Below, piece by piece: positions 19,301 to 24,514 of a DNA stretch of 32,859 nt. Origin of the DNA: Myxococcales bacterium (GTDB lineage Bacteria > Myxococcota_A > Polyangia > Polyangiales > Polyangiaceae); the NCBI GenBank assembly GCA_012514535.1, contig JAAZAA010000375.1, positions 1 through 32,859 of the forward strand, written 5' to 3'. Within the stretch, counting starts at the first letter, position 1. The number at the start of each line of letters is the position of its first letter. The notes beneath the pieces are model-generated. The model ran no database searches, was not told where the DNA came from, and saw nothing but the letters and a program-made list of their open reading frames with translations. The translations under genes were made by a program, and so were the position numbers.

Positions 19301-19582
19301 TTGTTCGTGGTCGCGCGCCCGGGCTACGGCGCGCGCACGGTGGAGCTGGTGACCCCCGACGGCCCGCGGTCCTTTCACCTCGGCGCCGGGGGGCTGGTGG
19401 AGGCGCTCTTCGCCACCACGGGGTTGCTCGTCAACGGACCCGCCTGGACGGGCATCCCGGAGCATCACCGCTTCGTGTTGTCCGTACCGCAGGAGGTCTT
19501 CGATGGCGCGCTCGCGGCGCTTCGGCGCTTCCACCGGTTGGTCGAAGACGCTGACCGCGACGCCATGGACAAGGCCCCCTGA
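16361..19582 (+). CDS. mmt: Plant-type methionine S-methyltransferase (methyltransferase + two aminotransferase-like domains)
   Basis: 1073 residues, about the length of the plant enzyme (near 1080). MMT methylates methionine with SAM to give S-methylmethionine. Residues about 60-320 are the methyltransferase: motif I AELGSGNGW (112-120), GLDINPRAVLSARLN, IIGCIPQVLDP (196-206) and VEIEARTDHRFEFF, all shared with plant MMT as I recall it. Residues about 325-640 are a degenerate aminotransferase-like domain (LDVSAGFELSS; CGLVKDDVYRDLE, K580). Residues about 690-1070 are a second one with a full set of PLP contacts: N815 (NPTG), D843, K891 and R899 in SKELAAGGLRFG. The plant C-terminal domain appears to lack that Lys. 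The start is the GTG at 16361, with AGGGAG 2 bases before it. No S-methylmethionine-using gene is in the window. Confidence 0.85.
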   Translation: MVSSLAHPDDAARFLEACRESSEVMHARLGELLERLDDPARRAPAARLLHAVVGEAERAAHAPFSVTRLSLPGHRLRLLQLPSVFAPEQWSFTFYEGLRRIPHADFEGRVVAELGSGNGWISLALARFGLPRKVYGLDINPRAVLSARLNAHLDASAPDGSLLVDSTGKSLLDRIEFHVSDVLTWCRERRLTFDHIIGCIPQVLDPTLGRELDTHARSDGFLHALSNYCGRQGFVEDRFGLGLMARVLEESIELLAPGGKVTFNLGGRPGRALLRRLFERRGYRVSEIWRTRAPQAEDTDIQSLVEIEARTDHRFEFFLGPQSEESVGARTAAAFAAAGGTIYHSIHVYQGALEHSQQVKALFAVLRDPVFQDAHGAIDLAFGDEHVAEEKLSFLVELADWLARPRGFPYAQTAGLSEFREHLASYLASYFQAPIAPDALIATPTRAAALVALLLHHRPPRALIDRELATLLLGPELGTSTTRWGGTEVLEAPRSLELCRQLLERLRPGLLVVALTSPESQSLDSIRLLVETARTTNTTLVLDVSAGFELSSAPAQHPALRLLAEQPLPEHVTLLCGLVKDDVYRDLELSVLVSENAATLSALADVAELTYSRPPLLVQRYYARILADLLSFRIQGTGGTPRRPRAPERPPPPTATERPAALALPGDPARADVLRLDYGENSLSAPTCLRAHLLEAFARRQLDEAESDVRPELIALLEARFGLQDIAAERLHVAGGTAPLFTSLMLACAAAGGTLLLPQGAYGYFEGCARLVGASVRPIVTARSDDYKVTPAALTAAIDECAAPHWLYLNAPIVNPTGAAYSAAELAELLRIASAARVKVILDTVFTGLDHAPRHTGANTTPEQLAGASQPAPLGDLSAPTELVVLGGVSKELAAGGLRFGYGYASTPDLSRALAGSAAFGVPHPTLRFALKRTLAQLLDPDARTRRELDEQRALLARRAALLCDVLRECGWDPIEPQGGLFVVARPGYGARTVELVTPDGPRSFHLGAGGLVEALFATTGLLVNGPAWTGIPEHHRFVLSVPQEVFDGALAALRRFHRLVEDADRDAMDKAP

Positions 19583-19622
19583 GCCCCTCGGCGGCCAAGC
19601 TCGAGGGCGGGCTTCGCTGTAC

Positions 19623-19684
19623 GGGGCTTCGGTTCACGGCGTCGGTGCGCGGCGTCGGTGCGCGGCGTCGGTGCGCGGGGCTTC
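19623..19684. repeat. 13-base tandem repeat, 3 exact copies
   Basis: GGCGTCGGTGCGC at 19638-19650, 19651-19663 and 19664-19676. It is flanked on both sides by GGGGCTTC (19623-19630 and 19677-19684), probably degenerate units. It fills much of the 137-base convergent gap after the MMT gene. Confidence 0.85.
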
Positions 19685-19719
19685 CGTGCGGAGCTGCAGA
19701 GAGCATCGACGCGCGAAGG

Positions 19720-20574
19720 TCAGCGGCCCCAGCCGTCATAAAAGAGGTAGAGCACCCCGATGTGATCGTGGAACCAGGTCCCGAGCTCCTCGCGGCTCCG
19801 GAACATGTACCCGGCCTCGAGGCGCGTGGTGGGGCTCAGCGCGGCGGTGAGGCCGGCCGTGAGTCGATTCTGATTGAACCCTTCTTCGTTCAGCAGGATC
19901 AGCGCCTCGTTCCAGACGAAGGGGAAGATCCGACGCTCCGGCGGCGCGTAGCTGACACGGAGCTGGTTCCGGTAGCGGACCGCGTCGCCGGTGTCGCGCC
20001 AGCGGTACTCGAGGCGGTTGCGATCCGTGAAGGCGAGGTCTCCCCAGCGCCAGTGGACGGTGGGCTCGAGCTCGGCGCGGCGCTCTTCGTCGAAGGCGCC
20101 GCTGGCCAGGTGATCCGCGTACACGGTCGCGTTCAGAGCGAGGAGCAGCCAGGGCGTCACCTCGAACATGGGTCCGAACCGCAGAAAGACCTGATGTAGC
20201 CCATCGCGCCGCCCACTGAAGCGCGTGTCGTTGAACAAGCGGAAGGTGGTGCGGACGGGGAACTCCTCCGCGGTCGCCACGGGGATGCGCATCTCGGACC
20301 AGAGCCACAGCTCGTGATCGGCGCGCGCCGTGCGCGGCAGCTTCACACAGGCGAGGAGGACGGCGCCGAGGAGCGCCCCGCGCAAGGCCCAACGAGCACG
20401 TCGACCCCAGGGAGACTTCTTCCTGGCTGGTCGCCGAGCGCCGGTCGTTCCCCGGTCGAGAGCCCTGTCGCGCCCCTGGGGGGTCGTGTCCAGGAGACGT
20501 CCCGGTTCGCGGGGGAGCGGGCTGCGCGAGTCGAAGTGAGCGTGGTCGGTGGTGTCCAGTCGTGTCCCGGCCAT
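19720..20574 (-). CDS. DUF2490-like outer-membrane protein
   Basis: 284 residues from the ATG at 20574. A long hydrophilic, Arg-rich N-terminus (about 50 residues) precedes a hydrophobic signal segment (WALRGALLGAVLLACVKL) and a probable cleavage at TARAD. The mature part opens DHELWLWSEMRIPV and runs as alternating beta strands: RNRLEYRWRD, NQLRVSYAP, FVWNEALILLNEEGFNQNR, RLEAGYMFR, ending HIGVLYLFYDGWGR. The FNQNR and final Y-F segments fit DUF2490 barrels. The unusually long pre-signal region suggests either a later true start without ATG or a cytoplasmic extension. A GAGG lies 8 bases before the ATG. Function unknown. Confidence 0.75.
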   Translation of the reverse strand: MAGTRLDTTDHAHFDSRSPLPREPGRLLDTTPQGRDRALDRGTTGARRPARKKSPWGRRARWALRGALLGAVLLACVKLPRTARADHELWLWSEMRIPVATAEEFPVRTTFRLFNDTRFSGRRDGLHQVFLRFGPMFEVTPWLLLALNATVYADHLASGAFDEERRAELEPTVHWRWGDLAFTDRNRLEYRWRDTGDAVRYRNQLRVSYAPPERRIFPFVWNEALILLNEEGFNQNRLTAGLTAALSPTTRLEAGYMFRSREELGTWFHDHIGVLYLFYDGWGR

Positions 20575-20780
20575 GATTCGAACCTCGTCGTGTGTCGTCC
20601 TCTCCGGCTCTCGGCGGGAGGAGCAGCTCTCCCGCGACGCACGGGAGCACCGAGCCGGCATCCTACCCGAAGGGCCCCTCCACGCCGAGTCGAGGCGGAG
20701 CCGAGCTAGCGAACGAAAGGAGCGCCAGCCCGGGTCGGTTTCGCGCGGGCGCCGCCGGGAGGATGTCCCGCGACAGCCTG
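20575..20780. other. 206-base gap between OsmC-family and DUF2490 genes
   Basis: No gene, repeat or terminator is convincing here. The sequence is GC-rich and mixed; it probably holds the promoter of the DUF2490 gene, but I cannot point to one. Confidence 0.4.
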
Positions 20781-21314
20781 CTACTCGCCGTTCGTCACGA
20801 CCGGGGGCTTCGTCGAAGCCGGAGGCGCGGCAGCATCAGGCGAAGCACCGTCGCCGGGTTCGACGACGATGTCCGTCCGCACGGAGTTGGCGATGAAGCA
20901 CTCCGCGTGCGCGCGCTCGTGCAGAGCAGCCTCCTCATCGGCGCTCGGCGCCCGCGAGCCGTAGGTGACGTGCGGTCGCAGCACGACGCGGCTCACCCAG
21001 GGCACCCCGCGTTCGTTCTTGGTCATCGTGCCCAGGGCACGATCCTCGTACCCCCGGACCTCGAAGCCGCGGCGGTGGGCCAGGTACAGGAAGGTGAGCA
21101 TGTGGCAGCTCGACACGGAGGCCACGAACGCCTCCTCCGGATCCACGGCGCTCGGATCCGAGTGGGGCGGCTTCACCACGGCGGGGGACGGGGACGCCGG
21201 GAGGCAGAGCCCCCCGTCGAAGGTCCAGGTGTGGGCCCGAGAGTACTGACCCTGGCGGAACGCCCGTGGCTCGCCGTCGAACCGCCAGCGAACCGTGGCT
21301 TCATGGACGGTCAT
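20781..21314 (-). CDS. OsmC/Ohr-family protein
   Basis: 177 residues. The family comprises thiol-dependent peroxidases that detoxify organic hydroperoxides, plus relatives of unknown role. The two conserved Cys are C70 (FVASVSSCHMLTFLYLA) and C139 (AHAECFIANSV), with E61 nearby in DPEEAF as expected. The N-terminal YSRAHTWTFDGG and the central GYEDRALGTM strand also fit. The C-terminal 25 residues are a Pro/Ala tail absent from typical members. It starts 15 bases after the Kazal lipoprotein gene ends, on the same strand, so the two are probably co-transcribed. Electrons could come from lipoamide or glutathione-type thiols; sequence does not decide. Confidence 0.85.
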   Translation of the reverse strand: MTVHEATVRWRFDGEPRAFRQGQYSRAHTWTFDGGLCLPASPSPAVVKPPHSDPSAVDPEEAFVASVSSCHMLTFLYLAHRRGFEVRGYEDRALGTMTKNERGVPWVSRVVLRPHVTYGSRAPSADEEAALHERAHAECFIANSVRTDIVVEPGDGASPDAAAPPASTKPPVVTNGE

Positions 21315-21329
21315 CGGGGAGTGTCCGGA

Positions 21330-21788
21330 TCACCCCGCGTCGTCGGCGCAGGGTCCCTCGGCCGCCACCGCGGTGCCCGCCGCGTTCGCCTCGCAGCGAT
21401 TGGGGTGGGTCTTGCCGTCGCAGCCGCACACGGGCGCGTACTCGCGGGTGCACATCTCGGGTCGCGGTCGGCACACTCCGCTCTGGTCGGCGGCGCCGCA
21501 GTGCGCGTCCAGGGCGTAGTCGCAGAACTCGCCCTCGGCGCACCCGGGCGCGGATCCTGGCCCCTGGAGCCCGCCACAAGCGACCTCTCCGTCCGCGCCG
21601 CCGCTCGTCGGCGCGTCCCCTGCGTCGTCGCCGGGCGACGACTCCTCGTAGGGCGCGGCCTCTCCGGTGCGCTCGGCGCTCGGGGAGGAAGGCTCCTGAG
21701 ACGGACGGCCGCCGCACCCTGCGACCAGGAGGGGAGCGAGGAGGAGGACGCCAGGGAGGACGAGGACGGAAAGGAAGCGCGTGTGCAT
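21330..21788 (-). CDS. Kazal-domain lipoprotein
   Basis: 152 residues from the ATG at 21788. The signal peptide ends in the lipobox LLVAGC (C24 or near). A Ser/Pro/Gly-rich linker follows, then a Cys-rich region: CAEGEFCDYALDAHCGAAD and a Kazal-type module CTREYAPVCGCDGKTHPNRC with a final GPC. Kazal modules inhibit serine proteases in animals. In Myxococcota, Cys-rich lipoproteins of this kind are frequent and their targets are unknown. It should be exposed on an outer-membrane face or secreted. An upstream in-frame ATG at 21917 would overlap the divergent gene and lacks a signal, so 21788 is preferred. Confidence 0.82.
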   Translation of the reverse strand: MHTRFLSVLVLPGVLLLAPLLVAGCGGRPSQEPSSPSAERTGEAAPYEESSPGDDAGDAPTSGGADGEVACGGLQGPGSAPGCAEGEFCDYALDAHCGAADQSGVCRPRPEMCTREYAPVCGCDGKTHPNRCEANAAGTAVAAEGPCADDAG

Positions 21789-21863
21789 CGGCGGGAGTCT
21801 ACGTGATGCCCCCGGCGCCGTCGCTCCCGCGACGAGCCGCGCGCGAGGGCCCACGATTTGCTC

Positions 21864-21891
21864 TTGGCGAGCCGACCGGCGCCCATATACT
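21864..21891 (+). promoter_or_regulatory. Candidate promoter giving a leaderless transcript
   Basis: TTGGCG (21864-21869), 16 bases, then TATACT (21886-21891), a 5/6 match to the -10 consensus. Transcription would start about 7 bases downstream, at or beside the ATG at 21898. No Shine-Dalgarno sequence is present between. Confidence 0.5.
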
Positions 21892-21897
21892 GATCGC

Positions 21898-22155
21898 ATG
21901 AGCAGTGAAATGGTCAATTACGACAGCGACCCGATCCTCCAGCTGGAAATCGAGGGGCTCGACTATCGGATCGACGCCGGAAAGCAGGGCACGGCTCTCT
22001 GTGTGTCCACGCGGCCCGCGGGGGCCTGGGACTGGGAGTACATCGCCGAGGCCCAGTGGGATGCGATGGGGCTGCGTTGCAAGGCCCTGGCCCGACCCCT
22101 CCGGGAGCACCTGACGCGCGCCCTGCGGACGGCCCTGGAGGAGGCGGAGAGCTGA
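21898..22155 (+). CDS. Small acidic protein of unknown function
   Basis: 85 residues, no signal peptide and no membrane helix. The sequence has a beta-strand-like start (ILQLEIEGLDYRIDAGKQ), a middle with TRPAGAWDWEYIAEAQWD and a helical C-terminus (LREHLTRALRTALEEAES). I do not recognise the family. Base use and residue balance look like a real gene: mixed composition, and an ATG right after a good -10 box. It is divergent from the Kazal lipoprotein gene and lies 248 bases before argD. Confidence 0.6.
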   Translation: MSSEMVNYDSDPILQLEIEGLDYRIDAGKQGTALCVSTRPAGAWDWEYIAEAQWDAMGLRCKALARPLREHLTRALRTALEEAES

Positions 22156-22403
22156 CGGTCATCGAGCCCCGCCCTTGCCCCGCCCTCGACCCCTGCCCTC
22201 GAGCCCTCGAGCCGCCTCCGCAACGCTTCCGTGGCGCCGGAGAGCGTCCTCGAGGGCGCCCCCGAGGCCCGCGCACCTCGGGACATTGCCAACGCGCAGC
22301 CCGCTCGGTACCCATTCGCCTTGCCCCAACGACGAGGAGCTCGGGCGGCGTGGCCTCCCTCGACGGGAAGCGCGCGGCCGAGCTCGTCACCGATCCGAAG
22401 AAC
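22156..22403. other. Gap before argD with a degenerate C-rich repeat
   Basis: About 22166-22216 is a run of CCGCCCT/CCTGCCCTCGAG-like units with an 11-12 base period, poorly conserved. An in-frame GTG at 22350 preceded by GAGGAG (22335-22340) could be an alternative argD start. No terminator is clear. Confidence 0.4.
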
Positions 22404-23603
22404 ATGTCCTCACTGCAAACACTCCTCGGCGCTGCACAGCAGCACCTCTATCCCAACTACCGTCAGCCTCCGCTCGTGATCGAACGTGGCGAGGGGGTCC
22501 GACTCTGGGACACGAGTGGCAAGCAGTACATCGATCTCTACGCGGGGATCGCCGTGAGCGCCCTCGGCCACGCTCACCCGGAGCTCGTGGAGGCGATCTC
22601 CCGACAAGCGGGCAAGGTCCTCCACCTCTCCAACTACTACTACAACGAGCCGAACATCCTGCTCGCGGAGAAGCTCTGCGGGCTGGCCCGCATGGACCGA
22701 GCGTTCTTCTGCAACTCGGGCACGGAGGCGATCGAGGCCGTGCTCAAGGTGGCGCGCCGTCATTTCTTCGCCCAGGGACAGACGGAGCGCTATCGCGTGA
22801 TCGCGTTCCACAACGCGTTCCATGGTCGAACCCTGGGCGCGCTGGCGGCTACCGGGCAGCCCAAGTACCGCGACGGCTTCGGCCCGCTCCCGGGGGTCAC
22901 CCACGTGCCCTACGGCGACGCGGAGGCGGTGCGCCGGGAGATGGGCCCGGACGTGGCGGCGATCCTGGTGGAACCGGTCCAGGGCGAAGGCGGCGTGACC
23001 CCCGCCCCGGCGGGCTTTCTGCAGGCCCTGCGCCAGATCGCCGACGAGCACGGCGCGCTGCTCCTCGCCGACGAGGTCCAGACGGGGGTCGGTCGGACGG
23101 GGACGTTCCTCGCCTGCGAGCAGGCGGGGGTGAAGCCGGACGCGGTCGCCCTGGCCAAGGCCTTGGGGGGCGGCATGCCCATCGGCGCGATGCTGTGCAA
23201 GGAGAAGCTCGCGGAGGCGCTCCCTCCCGGCGCCCACGGATCCACCTACGGGGGCAATCCCCTGGCCAGCGCCGCCGCGCTCGCCGTGCTCCAGGTCATC
23301 GAACGGGACGGTCTGATGGCCCACGCCACGCAGATGGGCGAGTACCTCGCCGGCCGCCTGCAGGAGCTCGTCGAGAAGCACGCGGTCGCCGAGTCCCAGC
23401 GAGGTCTGGGCCTGCTACGAGCCCTGGTGCTGCGGGACGACACCGACCCCCGGGCGCTGCTCGAGAGGCTGCGTGAGGAGGGTGTCCTGCTCACCGTGGC
23501 CGGGGGAACCGCGCTCCGGTTCACCCCTCCCCTCATCATTCAACGGAGCGACCTCGACGAAGCCCTCGGCGCCGTCGATCGCGTCCTGGGAGAGCTATCG
23601 TGA
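22404..23603 (+). CDS. argD: Acetylornithine aminotransferase
   Basis: 399 residues. ArgD makes N-acetylornithine from N-acetylglutamate semialdehyde with glutamate as amino donor (PLP enzyme, arginine biosynthesis). Class III aminotransferase marks: GEGVRLWDTSGKQYIDLYAG, NSGTEAIEAVLKVAR, HNAFHGRTLGALAATG, VEPVQGEGGV, LADEVQTGVGRTG and the PLP Lys K252 in ALAKALGGGMPIG. The final STYGGNPLASAAAL fits too. The next gene is argF, which supports ArgD over GabT or other relatives. The ATG at 22404 gives the family's usual N-terminus; an in-frame GTG at 22350 has the better ribosome site (GAGGAG, 9 bases) and would add 18 residues. The stop overlaps the argF start (GTGA). Confidence 0.92.
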   Translation: MSSLQTLLGAAQQHLYPNYRQPPLVIERGEGVRLWDTSGKQYIDLYAGIAVSALGHAHPELVEAISRQAGKVLHLSNYYYNEPNILLAEKLCGLARMDRAFFCNSGTEAIEAVLKVARRHFFAQGQTERYRVIAFHNAFHGRTLGALAATGQPKYRDGFGPLPGVTHVPYGDAEAVRREMGPDVAAILVEPVQGEGGVTPAPAGFLQALRQIADEHGALLLADEVQTGVGRTGTFLACEQAGVKPDAVALAKALGGGMPIGAMLCKEKLAEALPPGAHGSTYGGNPLASAAALAVLQVIERDGLMAHATQMGEYLAGRLQELVEKHAVAESQRGLGLLRALVLRDDTDPRALLERLREEGVLLTVAGGTALRFTPPLIIQRSDLDEALGAVDRVLGELS

Positions 23604-24514
23604 CTCGCCATTTCCTCAACCTCTCGGACCTGGGCCGAGACGGCCTCATCGCCACCCTCGACCGCGCAGATCGTCTGAAGGCGCAGCGCGGCACGACCAA
23701 CGAACGTCCCCTCGCGGGCAAGAGCGTCGCCCTCGTGTTCGAGAAGGCGAGCACGCGCACGCGCCTCTCCCTGGAGGTGGCGGTCGCCGAGCTCGGCGGT
23801 CACCCCATCGTCATCACGAGCCAGGGCTCGCAGCTCGGACGGGGTGAACCCTTGAAGGACACGGCCCGGGTGCTGACCCGGATGGTCCACGCCGTCACCC
23901 TGCGCACCTCCGACGAGTCGCGCATCCTCGAGGTGATGGAGTACTCGACGGTGCCGGTGCTCAACGCCCTCACGGATCAGAGTCATCCCATGCAGCTCCT
24001 GGCGGATTTGCAGACCGTGCGGGCCCATTTCGGCAAGCTCGAGGGGCTGACCTACGCCTGGATCGGAGATGGCAACAACATGGCCAGCTCCTGGATCGAG
24101 GCCGCGGGGCTCCTCGGGCTGCACCTGCGGCTGGCGTGCCCCGAAGGGTATGATCCCGACGAGCGCTTTTGGAACGAGGCGCGGGAGCGGGGCGCTCGCC
24201 TGGAGCTGGTGCGGAGCGCAGCGGAGGCGGCGCAGGGCGCCCACGTCGTGAGCACCGACGTCTTCACGAGCATGGGCCAGGAGGAGGAGAGCGCCACCCG
24301 CTTGCGGGCGTTCGAGGGCTTCCGAGTCGATCGGGCGCTGTTGCAGCGAGCCGCCAAGGACGCGGTGGTGCTGCACTGCCTGCCCGCTCACCGCGGCGAG
24401 GAGATCGAGGAGGAGGTCCTCGAGGGTCCGCAGAGCATCGTCTGGGATCAGGCCGAAGCGCGCCTGCACACCGCCAAGGCGGTGCTGCTCTGGGCGTTGG
24501 GCATGGATGGCTGA
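23600..24514 (+). CDS. argF: Ornithine carbamoyltransferase
   Basis: 304 residues. It condenses ornithine and carbamoyl phosphate to citrulline. Carbamoyl-phosphate-binding STRTR (51-55) and HPMQ (129-132) are intact, as are the ornithine-side SMG (224-226, in DVFTSMGQEE) and the HCLPAHRG loop (259-266) with its reactive Cys. Length and order are normal for anabolic OTC. The start is the GTG at 23600, overlapping the argD stop by 4 bases. The downstream P-type-ATPase-like gene starts inside the last codons of argF (8-base overlap), so all three are probably translated from one message. Confidence 0.95.
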   Translation: MTRHFLNLSDLGRDGLIATLDRADRLKAQRGTTNERPLAGKSVALVFEKASTRTRLSLEVAVAELGGHPIVITSQGSQLGRGEPLKDTARVLTRMVHAVTLRTSDESRILEVMEYSTVPVLNALTDQSHPMQLLADLQTVRAHFGKLEGLTYAWIGDGNNMASSWIEAAGLLGLHLRLACPEGYDPDERFWNEARERGARLELVRSAAEAAQGAHVVSTDVFTSMGQEEESATRLRAFEGFRVDRALLQRAAKDAVVLHCLPAHRGEEIEEEVLEGPQSIVWDQAEARLHTAKAVLLWALGMDG

